A DNA stretch of 64,000 nt. It comes from Wagnerdoeblera sp046292685. GTDB taxonomy: Bacteria; Pseudomonadota; Alphaproteobacteria; Rhodobacterales; Rhodobacteraceae. Below are positions 1 through 6,852 of this stretch, piece by piece. The notes beneath the pieces are model-generated. The model was not told where the DNA came from, did not search any database, and worked only from the letters and a program-made list of their open reading frames with translations. The translations under genes were made by a program, and so were the position numbers. The stretch lies in the NCBI RefSeq assembly GCF_046292685.1, contig NZ_JBKBQM010000011.1:1-64000 (forward strand), written 5' to 3'. Positions within the stretch are counted from its first letter, which is position 1. Every line of letters starts with the position of its first letter.

Positions 1-64
1 TCATGCCGCCATCAACGGCGGCCAAGGCCCGAGTGCGAAGATCCATGGAAAGTGGTTTGCCCAT
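1..64 (-). CDS. IS630 family transposase, N-terminal fragment (runs off the window)
   Basis: Only the first 21 codons are inside the window. They read MGKPLSMDLRTRALAA followed by VDGGM, the characteristic opening of the helix-turn-helix DNA-binding domain of IS630-family transposases (typical relatives begin M-x-K-P-L-S-x-D-L-R-x-R). The ATG at 62-64 is preceded in frame by a second ATG at 77-79, so the protein could be five residues longer. Nothing can be said about the DDE catalytic domain or whether the element is intact. The assignment rests on a short but distinctive stretch. Confidence 0.7.
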   Translation of the reverse strand, partial: MGKPLSMDLRTRALAAVDGGM

Positions 65-133
65 CCTGAACCCCAACATCTGCTCCGAGCAGACTGAATC
101 ACGCCTCGGCCCCGATGGGAACCCCCTCGCGAT
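1..133 (-). mobile_element. Edge of an IS630-family insertion sequence (partial, continues left of window)
   Basis: The segment carries the first codons of an IS630-type transposase reading off the left edge, preceded by about 70 bases of non-coding end sequence. It lies directly against the broken end of an aminotransferase gene, which suggests insertion into or beside that gene. A 6-bp inverted repeat with one central base (ctgctc-c-gagcag) lies at 80-92. The exact element end and the target-site duplication cannot be fixed because the other end lies outside the window. The right boundary given here is where aminotransferase-like reading stops, and is approximate. Confidence 0.6.
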
Positions 134-633
134 TCACGACGCTCGGGAACCGCTCAAGCCGAAGGCCGCGCCGGCCAGCGCGGGCCGCGGGTCGAAATCC
201 GCAGCCTCCAGCCGCATCGGCCGAAAGGCGGGCAAGCGCGGCCGCCAGGCATCGAGCGCGCCGAGGTGGGTCGGTGTCTGCGCCGCGATCAGCCCGCCTT
301 GTCCACCAGCACCTTGCCGATGAGGTCGAGCGCCTGCATGCCGCCGGTGGTCACCAGCACGTTGTCGCGGGTCAGGGTCAGCCCCGGTGCGCTGAACCGT
401 TCGGCGATGGCATCGCGCAAGGCCGGCAGCCCGTCGATGGGGCTGTAGCCAAGGGCCGCCTGCGGCGTTTCGCGCACGGCGCGGGCGGCAAGGTCGGCCA
501 GCGGGTCCACCGGCCAGACCGACGGGTCGGGCAGGCCGCCGGCCATGTTGACGAGATCGGGAATCTGCCCGGCCGCCAGGAACAGCCGGGTCACGTCGTT
601 GGTCTGGCCGCGCCAGCGGGCGAATGGCGGCAT
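134..633 (-). pseudogene. PLP-dependent aminotransferase (class I/II), frameshifted and truncated
   Basis: From an ATG at 631-633 with a good ribosome binding site (AAGGGAGG), the gene encodes the N-terminal third of a fold-type I aminotransferase of the LysN/MocR-like kind: a substrate-cap start, an AGGLPDP segment, LGYSPIDGLPALRDAI and TTGGMQALDLIGKVLVD. A TGA stops this frame at 289-291. The next frame continues at once with LIAAQTPTHLGALDAW, the expected continuation of the family, until a stop at 134-136. The Schiff-base lysine region is absent. One indel near 290 plus loss of the 3' part beside the IS edge make this a dead gene. It is the last gene of the homogentisate operon, so it may once have transaminated an aromatic amino acid; that role is inference. 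Confidence 0.8.
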
Positions 634-685
634 CGGGCCCTCCCTTGCGTTGCGCGGCGCAGCGTCGGGGGCGCGGGCGCCGACG

Positions 686-892
686 TCAAGCCCTGTGGCC
701 GGATCCGCTCTGGCGCGCGAGGGCCAGCGCCTCGGCGATGATGGCCGCATCGCCGACCTGGTTCATCAGGATCAGGATGAGGCGGGCGTTCAGCGCGTGG
801 CTTTCCGCCTCGGTCAACCCTTCGTGCGCGCGGATCAGCGCGGCATAGCTGGCATCGGCATCGCTCAGGTTGTTCGCGGTAATCAGCGCCAT
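686..892 (-). CDS. DUF2783 small protein, possible coupling partner of the adjacent flavin monooxygenase
   Basis: A 68-residue acidic-to-neutral helical protein beginning MALITANNLSDADASYAALI, recognisable as the DUF2783 family. It starts 4 bases after the stop of the FAD monooxygenase gene on the same strand and so is probably co-translated with it. DUF2783 genes habitually sit beside MhpA-type flavin monooxygenases. From memory, the 3-hydroxyphenylacetate 6-hydroxylase of Pseudomonas putida U (MhaAB) also pairs a large flavoprotein with a very small coupling protein, so a helper role for the hydroxylase is plausible. That function is inference; the family assignment and the neighbour relation are what the sequence shows. 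An upstream in-frame start would add 19 Arg-rich residues and is unlikely. Confidence 0.75.
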   Translation of the reverse strand: MALITANNLSDADASYAALIRAHEGLTEAESHALNARLILILMNQVGDAAIIAEALALARQSGSGHRA

Positions 893-896
893 GGGC

Positions 897-2501
897 TCAG
901 TCCTTGCACAGGCAGCGGGCGAGTGCTGCCGAAACCGCCGCCGCATCATAGGTCTGCCAGCGCGCGGCCACGTGCTGATCGGGGCGGATCAGGTAAACGG
1001 CGCCCGGGGCGGTGCCGAGGTAGCGGGCGCGCAAGGCATCGTTGGCGGCCAGCGCCAGGCGCGGCACGGTCAGCCAATGCGCGGCGTGGCTTTCGGGGGC
1101 CGCAGCGTCGATGGTCAGCAGGGTGAAGCCGTCCAGTTGCTGCAGCAGCCAGCCTTGCGGGATGGGGGCGTCGGGGCAGGGGCTGCCGGGGCGGCTGCGC
1201 GCCGGCATCGCGGCATCGTCCGGCCCGTTCAGCACCGACCCGTCATAGGTGCAAGGCACCGACAGCCGGCCCGAATTCACCATCGCCCGGGCAAAGGGCA
1301 AGGTTTCGGCCAACCCCAGCACCGCATTGCGGAACAGGCGCGATACGGGCGTCCTGGGGGTGATGAAGTCGGTCGCGCGGGTGGAATTGAGGATGTTGTC
1401 GTCCGCGCCATGCACGCGCTCGGCCTCGTAGGTATCCAGCAGCCGCTCGGGCGCCAGCCCGGCCATCACCGCGGCCAGCTTCCAGCCGAGGTTGTCGATG
1501 TCCTGGATGCCGGAATTGGCCCCGCGCGCGCCGAAGGGCGACACCTGATGCGCGGCATCCCCGGCAAAGATCACCCGGCCGTGGCGGAACTTCTCCATCC
1601 GGCGGCACTGGAAGGTGTAGATCGAGGTCCAGACCAGATCGTAGGGCACGTCCGGCCCCAGCATCGCATCCACCCGTGCCCGCACCCGGGCGGGGTCGAG
1701 CTCGGCCTTGCGGTCGATGTTCCAGCCCAGCTGGAAGTCGATGCGCCACACGCCATCGGGCTGCTTGTGCAGCAAGGCCGAATCGCCCGACTTGAAATGC
1801 GGCTCGAACCAGAACCAGCGTTCGGTCGGGAAATCGGCCTGCATCCTTACATCGGCGATCAGGAAGTTGTCCTCGAACACCCGCCCGTCAAAGCCCAGGC
1901 CCAGCATCCCGCGCAAGGGGCTGCGCGCCCCGTCGCAGGCGATCAGCCAGTCGGTGCGCAAGGCATAAGGCCCGTCCGGCGTGTCGATGGTCAGCGTTAC
2001 CCCATCGCCGTCCGGGTCCACCGCCGTCACGCGGTTGCGGCCGCGAACCTCGATCGGTGCGCCCCGGGCCTGTTCGGCGCGGATGGCATCGAACAGGTAT
2101 TTCTCGAAATAGGGCTGCTGCAGGTTGATGAAGGCCGGAAAGGCGTGGCCATCCTCGGGCAACAGGTCGAATTCATACAAGAGCCGGTCGTCGTGAAACA
2201 CCTTGCCCACGTTCCAGACCACGCCTTTGGCCATCATCGGGCCGGCCGCCCCCAGCCGGTCGCAGATTTCCAGCGTGCGTTTGGCGAAACAGATCGCGCG
2301 GCTGCCTTCGCCGATGCCCTCGTTGTCGTCCAGCACCAGCACCGGCACGCCGCGCCGCCCCAGATCCAGCGCCATGGCCAGGCCCACCGGCCCCGCCCCC
2401 ACCACGATCACCGGGTGATGCACGGGCTGCGCGGCATCCTGATCGGCCGACCGCGCGTAGGGATACATCGTGAAGTCGATCTGCAAGGGCTGCGCGGTCA
2501 T
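897..2501 (-). CDS. FAD-dependent aromatic monooxygenase (MhpA/PheA-TfdB type)
   Basis: A 534-residue class A flavin monooxygenase. Residues about 30-50 hold the Rossmann motif VVGAGPVGLA. A DG motif (IACDGARSPLR) lies near 185-195, and the second FAD/ribose motif GDAAHQVSPFGARGAN lies near 300. The C-terminal thioredoxin-like region is short. Such enzymes use NAD(P)H and O2 to hydroxylate phenolic substrates. The gene sits between a metallo-beta-lactamase-fold gene (7 bases upstream) and a DUF2783 gene (4 bases downstream), in the same operon as hmgA and fahA. This suggests that its product enters the homogentisate pathway, for example 3-hydroxyphenylacetate 6-hydroxylation. The substrate is inferred from context only. 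The ATG start has AAGGGACC just upstream. Confidence 0.8.
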   Translation of the reverse strand: MTAQPLQIDFTMYPYARSADQDAAQPVHHPVIVVGAGPVGLAMALDLGRRGVPVLVLDDNEGIGEGSRAICFAKRTLEICDRLGAAGPMMAKGVVWNVGKVFHDDRLLYEFDLLPEDGHAFPAFINLQQPYFEKYLFDAIRAEQARGAPIEVRGRNRVTAVDPDGDGVTLTIDTPDGPYALRTDWLIACDGARSPLRGMLGLGFDGRVFEDNFLIADVRMQADFPTERWFWFEPHFKSGDSALLHKQPDGVWRIDFQLGWNIDRKAELDPARVRARVDAMLGPDVPYDLVWTSIYTFQCRRMEKFRHGRVIFAGDAAHQVSPFGARGANSGIQDIDNLGWKLAAVMAGLAPERLLDTYEAERVHGADDNILNSTRATDFITPRTPVSRLFRNAVLGLAETLPFARAMVNSGRLSVPCTYDGSVLNGPDDAAMPARSRPGSPCPDAPIPQGWLLQQLDGFTLLTIDAAAPESHAAHWLTVPRLALAANDALRARYLGTAPGAVYLIRPDQHVAARWQTYDAAAVSAALARCLCKD

Positions 2502-2507
2502 GGTCCC

Positions 2508-3458
2508 TTACCCCTGCAAGGCCGCCCACATCTCCAGATCGCGCGCCGCGGTCCAGATGCGGGGATGCTCGATGCCGCGCGCTTCGTCATAGGCCCGGGC
2601 GACGTTGAACGGCAGGCAATGTTCGTAGATCGCGTAATCCTTGAACTTCGGGTCGCAGGCCGCGCGCACGGCATCCCAGGCTTCCTTCAGGCTGCCGCCG
2701 CGCGCGGTGATGCGCTCTACCGGCCGGAAGGTCGATTCGACGAAGTCGCGGGTGTTCTCGATGGCCTTGTCCACCATCGCCCGGCCCACCAGCGCATCGC
2801 CGCGCCCGGGGGCAATGGCATCGACCTGAAACGCCTTGATCCGGTCCAGCGTTCCGCCCCAGTCGCGGAAATGCCCGTCGCCGCAATAGCAGGCCGAGTG
2901 GTATTCCACGATGTCGCCGGTGAACATCACGTTCTGGTCGGGTACATGGATCACGATGTCGCCCGCGGTATGCGCGCGGCCCAGTTGCATCAGGTCCACC
3001 CGCCGCTTGCCCAGCCAGACCGACATGCGCCCGTTGAACACCGTGGTGGGCCAGGTCAGGCCCGGAATGCTCTCGTGCCCCTGGAACAGGCGGGGAAAGC
3101 GCTGGAATTCGCTATCCCAATCCTCCTGCCCGCGTTCGGCCACCATGTTGCGCGCGGCCTCCGACATCAGGATCTGCCCCGCGCCAAAGGCGGATGCCCC
3201 CAGCACCCGCACCGCGTGGTAATGCGTCAGCACCACATGCGAAATCGGCTTGTCGGTGACGGTGCGGATGCAGTCGATCACCTTTTGCGCCAGCCGCGGC
3301 GTGGCCTGCGCCTCCACCACCATCACGCTGTCGTCGCCGATGATGACGCCGCTGTTGGGGTCTCCTTCGGCGGTAAAGGCATAAAGCCCGTCGCCGATTT
3401 CGGTAAAGCTCGTCGTCTTTTCGCTCAGGTCGCCTTGCGAGGCGAATGCCTTGGCCAT
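2508..3458 (-). CDS. Metallo-beta-lactamase-fold hydrolase with altered metal motif
   Basis: A 316-residue MBL-fold protein. After the usual N-terminal strands (GLYAFTAEGDPNSGV) it carries THYHAVRVLG at residues 78-87. The first two histidines (79, 81) of the HxHxDH zinc motif are kept, but the Asp and third His are replaced by Val83 and Arg84. Later family landmarks are present: GRAHTAGDIVIH with a His near 167 and FTGDIV with the bridging Asp near 188. This altered motif is typical of a subgroup linked to aromatic catabolism, but metal content and reaction are unknown. The ATG is preceded by GGAGAGACTGAC and lies one base before the fahA stop, indicating translational coupling in the homogentisate operon. 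Confidence 0.8.
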   Translation of the reverse strand: MAKAFASQGDLSEKTTSFTEIGDGLYAFTAEGDPNSGVIIGDDSVMVVEAQATPRLAQKVIDCIRTVTDKPISHVVLTHYHAVRVLGASAFGAGQILMSEAARNMVAERGQEDWDSEFQRFPRLFQGHESIPGLTWPTTVFNGRMSVWLGKRRVDLMQLGRAHTAGDIVIHVPDQNVMFTGDIVEYHSACYCGDGHFRDWGGTLDRIKAFQVDAIAPGRGDALVGRAMVDKAIENTRDFVESTFRPVERITARGGSLKEAWDAVRAACDPKFKDYAIYEHCLPFNVARAYDEARGIEHPRIWTAARDLEMWAALQG

Positions 3459-3459
3459 G

Positions 3460-4716
3460 TCAGTCTCTCCGGTAAGGGTCGGCCAGCGCGGGCAGCACCG
3501 TGCCCGTGCAGTCGCCGAAGCCGATGGTGTAGCCGTCGCCCGTGCAGGCGCCGCGCAAGGTCAGCGTGTCGTGGTCGGCGATGAAGCTGCGCGTGCCGCC
3601 ATCGACCGCGATCGGCTCCTTGCCGCCCCAGGACAATTCCAGCAGGCTGCCGCGGCTGTCCTTCGTCGGGCCCGAAATGGTGCCCGAGCCCAGAAGGTCG
3701 CCGGTGTTCATCGGGCAGCCGCAGGTGGTGTGATGCGCCAGCTGCTGGGCCGCGGAATAATACATCTCGCGGTAGTTCGTGCGCGCGATCACCGTTTCGC
3801 GCCCGCCTTGCGGGGTCAGCCCCACCTCCAGCGCAATGTCATACAGCATCGGGCCAGGCTCCTGCAGATGCGGCAACAGCGGCACCTCGCGCGGCGGGGT
3901 GGGCACGCGGAACGGCTCCAGCGCTGCCTTCGTCACGATCCAGGGGCTGATGGTGGTGGCCGTCGCCTTGGCCTGAAACGGGCCCAGCGGCTGATATTCC
4001 CATGCCTGGATATCGCGCGCCGACCAGTCGTTCAGCAGCACATAGCCGAAGATCATCGCATCGGCCTCGGCCACCGTCACCGGGCCGTCCGAGGGCAGCC
4101 CCACCACCGCGCCCAGCTCCAGCTCGATATCGAACCGGGCCGATGGCGCAAGGCGCGGCGCCGCCTCGTCCGGCCCCTTCACCTGGCCCCAGGGCCGCCG
4201 GACCGGCGTGCCCGACACGATCACCGAAGACGCCCGCCCGTTATATCCGATGGGAATGTGCAACCAGTTCGGCGGAAGCGCATTCTCGGCCCCGCGGAAC
4301 ATCGTGCCCACGTTGGTGGCATGGTGGCGGCCGGCATAGAAATCGGTGTATTCGCTTACCAGGAACGGCAGGTGCAACCGCACTTCCGCCAGCGGGTGCA
4401 GGAACGGCGCCACCGCCGCCTGCTCGGGCGCGCCTTCGGCCAGCAAGGCCAGCAGCCGCGCCCGCAGCGCCGCCCAGACCTCGGGCCCCGCCGCCATCAC
4501 CTCGTTCCAGAACGGCACATCCAGCAAGGGCCCGCCCGGCAGAGCCAGCAGCCCCGCCTCCTCCAGCCCGGCCACATCCAGCACCCGGTCCCCGATCGCC
4601 ACGCCGCAGCGCGGCTCCTCGCCGGCCACCGAAAACACCCCGCACGGCAGGTTGTTCAGCGGAAACGGACACCCGGGTTCATTGGCCGCCGCGACCCACG
4701 CGCGCATCAAGGGCAT
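3460..4716 (-). CDS. fahA: Fumarylacetoacetase
   Basis: Encodes 418 residues, the normal length for the enzyme that hydrolyses fumarylacetoacetate to fumarate and acetoacetate, the last step of homogentisate degradation. The N-terminal SH3-like domain begins MPLMRAWVAAAN. The catalytic FAH domain shows LLNDWSARDIQAWEYQPLGP, KATATTISPWIV and GSGTISGP, with metal-binding acidic residues in the expected order (DIELELGAVV region). The ATG at 4714-4716 is chosen for its homology and for AGGA seven bases upstream; upstream in-frame codons run through an intergenic repeat. It is the second gene of the leftward operon, after hmgA. A maleylacetoacetate isomerase gene, the step between the two, is not in the window. 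Confidence 0.95.
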   Translation of the reverse strand: MPLMRAWVAAANEPGCPFPLNNLPCGVFSVAGEEPRCGVAIGDRVLDVAGLEEAGLLALPGGPLLDVPFWNEVMAAGPEVWAALRARLLALLAEGAPEQAAVAPFLHPLAEVRLHLPFLVSEYTDFYAGRHHATNVGTMFRGAENALPPNWLHIPIGYNGRASSVIVSGTPVRRPWGQVKGPDEAAPRLAPSARFDIELELGAVVGLPSDGPVTVAEADAMIFGYVLLNDWSARDIQAWEYQPLGPFQAKATATTISPWIVTKAALEPFRVPTPPREVPLLPHLQEPGPMLYDIALEVGLTPQGGRETVIARTNYREMYYSAAQQLAHHTTCGCPMNTGDLLGSGTISGPTKDSRGSLLELSWGGKEPIAVDGGTRSFIADHDTLTLRGACTGDGYTIGFGDCTGTVLPALADPYRRD

Positions 4717-4727
4717 GACGCCATCCT

Positions 4728-4782
4728 CATTTTCTGTCTGAAAATATCCCACGGGGGGTGCGGGGGGTGTGAAACCCCCCGC
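4728..4782 (+). repeat. Dispersed intergenic element, long form, copy 1
   Basis: Between hmgA and fahA. It reads CATTTTCTGTCTGAAAATAT, then CCCACGGGGGG, TGCGGGGGG, TGTGAAA and CCCCCCGC. 54 of its 55 bases match the copy at 32490-32544. The G-run and C-run can form a hairpin. It shares the AAATATCC core with six shorter copies in the window. It lies only 11 bases from the fahA start codon, so it may affect read-through or translation between the two operon genes. Confidence 0.85.
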
Positions 4783-4787
4783 TTGCC

Positions 4788-6143
4788 TCATTTGACACCG
4801 GGTGTGCCGTCGAACTTCTTGTCCAGGCTCGCCCAGCAATCGATGTAATCGTCCTGCATCGGCGCGGCCTTGGCGGCCCATTCCGTCAGATGCTGCGGAA
4901 AGCGGGTCTCGAACATGAAGCTCATGGTCTCGTCCAGCTTTTCCGGCTTCAACGCCGCGTTCGAGGCGCCTTCGAAGGCAGTGCGGTCCGGCCCGTGCGG
5001 CAACATGCAATTGTGCAAGGACATGCCGCCGGGCACGAACCCCTTGGGCTTGGCATCGTAGATGCCATAGATGTTGCCCATCAGTTCCGACATCACGTTC
5101 TTGTGGTACCACGGCGGTCGGAAGGAATGTTCGGCCACCATCCAGCGTTCGCGGAACAGCACGAAGTCGATGTTTGCCGTCCCCTCCAGCCCACTGGGCG
5201 CCGTCAGCACCGTAAAGATGCTGGGGTCCGGGTGGTCGAACAGGATGGCCCCCACCGGCGAATAGGTGCGCAGGTCGTATTTGTAGGGCGCATAGTTGCC
5301 GTGCCAGGCCACCACATCCAGCGGGCTGTGCCCGATGGCGGTTTCATGGAATTGCCCGCACCATTTCAGGATCACGCGGCTTGGCGCCTCGCGGTCCTCG
5401 AAGGCGGCGACGGGGGCCTTGAAATCGCGCGGGTTGGCCAGGCAGTTGGCGCCGATCGGCCCGCGGTGGGGCAGGGTGAAGGGCACGCCGTAATTCTCGC
5501 ACACGAAGCCGCGGCAGGGGCCTTCCAGCACCTCGACGCGATAGACCAGCCCCCGCGGCAGCACCGCGATTTCCTTGGGCTCGAGGTCGATCACCCCCAG
5601 TTCGGTGCAGAATCGCAACCGCCCTTCCTGCGGCACCACCAGCAACTCGCCATCGGCGGAATAGAAATATTCGTCCCGCATCGATTCGGTCACAAGGTAG
5701 ACATGCGCCGCCATGCCTGTCTGGGTATTCACATCGCCGGCCGTCGTGACCGTGCGCATCCCGGTGATCCAGGTCAGCGGTTCGGCGGCATGGGGCACCG
5801 GATCCCAGCGATACTGGCCAAGGCTGATGACATCGGGCAGCACATGCGGCGCCGATTTCCACAACGGCACGTCGATGCGGCGAAAGCGCGTGGTGTGCTT
5901 CACGCTGGGCCGGATGCGATAGCACCAGGTGCGTTCGGGGTGCGGCTTTGTAAAGGCCGAGCCCGAAAGCTGTTCGGCATAAAGCCCGTAGTTGCATTTC
6001 TGCGGGCTGTTCTGGCCTTGCGGCAAGGCACCGGGCAGGGCCTCGGTCTCGAAGTCGTTGCCGAAGCCGGGCATGTAGCCGTCCGTTGTGCCGGTTTGGG
6101 TGGCGGCGCGCACCATGCCGGCGGGAAGCGCGTGGCTGGTCAT
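4788..6143 (-). CDS. hmgA: Homogentisate 1,2-dioxygenase
   Basis: Encodes 451 residues, the normal length of the Fe(II) ring-cleavage enzyme that turns homogentisate into maleylacetoacetate. Family landmarks are clear: MPGFGNDFETEALPGALP at the N-terminus, WCYRIRPS, RFCTELGVIDLEP, RGLVYRVEV, and the iron-site segments PPWYHKNVMSELMGN and CMLPHGPD. The ATG has an excellent ribosome binding site (AAGGAGGGATCCC). It is the first gene of a leftward operon with fahA and the MBL, flavin monooxygenase and DUF2783 genes, and it is divergent from a MarR regulator. Control by that regulator through the palindrome at 6192-6205 is likely but inferred. Confidence 0.97.
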   Translation of the reverse strand: MTSHALPAGMVRAATQTGTTDGYMPGFGNDFETEALPGALPQGQNSPQKCNYGLYAEQLSGSAFTKPHPERTWCYRIRPSVKHTTRFRRIDVPLWKSAPHVLPDVISLGQYRWDPVPHAAEPLTWITGMRTVTTAGDVNTQTGMAAHVYLVTESMRDEYFYSADGELLVVPQEGRLRFCTELGVIDLEPKEIAVLPRGLVYRVEVLEGPCRGFVCENYGVPFTLPHRGPIGANCLANPRDFKAPVAAFEDREAPSRVILKWCGQFHETAIGHSPLDVVAWHGNYAPYKYDLRTYSPVGAILFDHPDPSIFTVLTAPSGLEGTANIDFVLFRERWMVAEHSFRPPWYHKNVMSELMGNIYGIYDAKPKGFVPGGMSLHNCMLPHGPDRTAFEGASNAALKPEKLDETMSFMFETRFPQHLTEWAAKAAPMQDDYIDCWASLDKKFDGTPGVK

Positions 6144-6191
6144 GGGATCCCTCCTTGTCCTGCCTTCGGAACCTGATGGCGCCGGATAATG

Positions 6192-6205
6192 GTTGCATTC
6201 GCAAC
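6192..6205. promoter_or_regulatory. Candidate MarR operator between hmgA and its divergent regulator
   Basis: GTTGC-ATTC-GCAAC is a perfect 5-bp inverted repeat with a 4-bp centre in a locally AT-richer stretch of the 141-bp hmgA/marR spacer. Its position 48 bases upstream of the hmgA start and 80 bases upstream of the regulator start suits an operator controlling both. Binding is inferred from position and symmetry only. Confidence 0.5.
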
Positions 6206-6284
6206 AAAGTCAAGCAAAGATGTGGCAGGCCTGCAGGAATGTTCCGGCAGGCCGCGCCAATCCGCTGCCGGCAGGACATCCGCG

Positions 6285-6743
6285 ATGCGCGAAACCGCCT
6301 TCGATCTCGAACGCTTTCTGCCCTATCTGCTCAACCAGGCGGCCGAGGCGACCTCGCGCGATTTCCAGGCCACCTATCGCGCCGCCTATGGCCTGACGCG
6401 CACCCAGTGGCGGGTGCTTGCCAACCTGGGCAAGTTCGGCGCCATGACGGCGCGTGACATCTGCCGGATTTCTCATATGGAAAAGACCAAGGTCAGCCGC
6501 GCGGTGGCGGCGCTGGAGGACGGCGGCCTGCTGGCCCGCGCGCCTGACCCTACCGACCGACGGGCCGAGATCTTGTCGCTGACGGCGCGCGGCGCCGAGG
6601 TTTTCGAGGATCTGGGCCGCCAGGCGCTGCGCTACGATGCGGCCTTGCGCGCCGACCTCGGCCCCGAGGCGGTGGCGCATCTGGACGCGCTGATGACCCG
6701 GCTGATCGCGCGCGGCGCCGGATTGCCCGCCGACGAGGATTGA
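6285..6743 (+). CDS. MarR family transcriptional regulator of the homogentisate operon
   Basis: A 152-residue winged-helix protein starting MRETAFDLERFLPYLLNQ. The MarR core is clear: YGLTRTQWRVLANL, then the recognition-helix region ARDICRISHMEKTKVSRAVAAL and the wing PDPTDRRAEILSLTARG. The start at 6285 is preferred because family homology begins there; upstream in-frame codons are low-complexity and cover the probable operator. It is divergent from hmgA across 141 bases, the standard arrangement for a local repressor whose ligand is a pathway intermediate. The ligand is not evident from sequence. Confidence 0.88.
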   Translation: MRETAFDLERFLPYLLNQAAEATSRDFQATYRAAYGLTRTQWRVLANLGKFGAMTARDICRISHMEKTKVSRAVAALEDGGLLARAPDPTDRRAEILSLTARGAEVFEDLGRQALRYDAALRADLGPEAVAHLDALMTRLIARGAGLPADED

Positions 6744-6748
6744 CCCCG

Positions 6749-6824
6749 CCCCGGCCTTGTGCCGGGGCCTCTGGCCGGATCGTCCCGCCGCCGAGGGCCG
6801 GAGGTCCCGGGTCAAGCCCGGGAC
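6749..6824. terminator. Two GC-rich hairpins after the marR gene (terminator / REP-like)
   Basis: The first hairpin is CCCCGGC-CTTGT-GCCGGGG (6749-6767), just after the marR stop. The second is GTCCCGGG-TCAAG-CCCGGGAC (6804-6824). Neither has a T-tract. They lie between convergent genes (marR rightward, glycosyltransferase leftward), so a bidirectional stop is plausible. The second hairpin is of a kind scattered through many alphaproteobacterial genomes, so a REP-like origin is also possible. Confidence 0.5.
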
Positions 6825-6852
6825 GGGCTTTGCGGCCGATGCCTGCCGGGCG

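Noticed and set aside
870..3584. Very long open frame on the plus strand opposite the FAD monooxygenase and MBL genes
   Set aside because: It lies antisense to well-supported genes, is rich in Arg, Gly, His and Gln and matches no family. Such frames arise from the GC3 bias of this genome.
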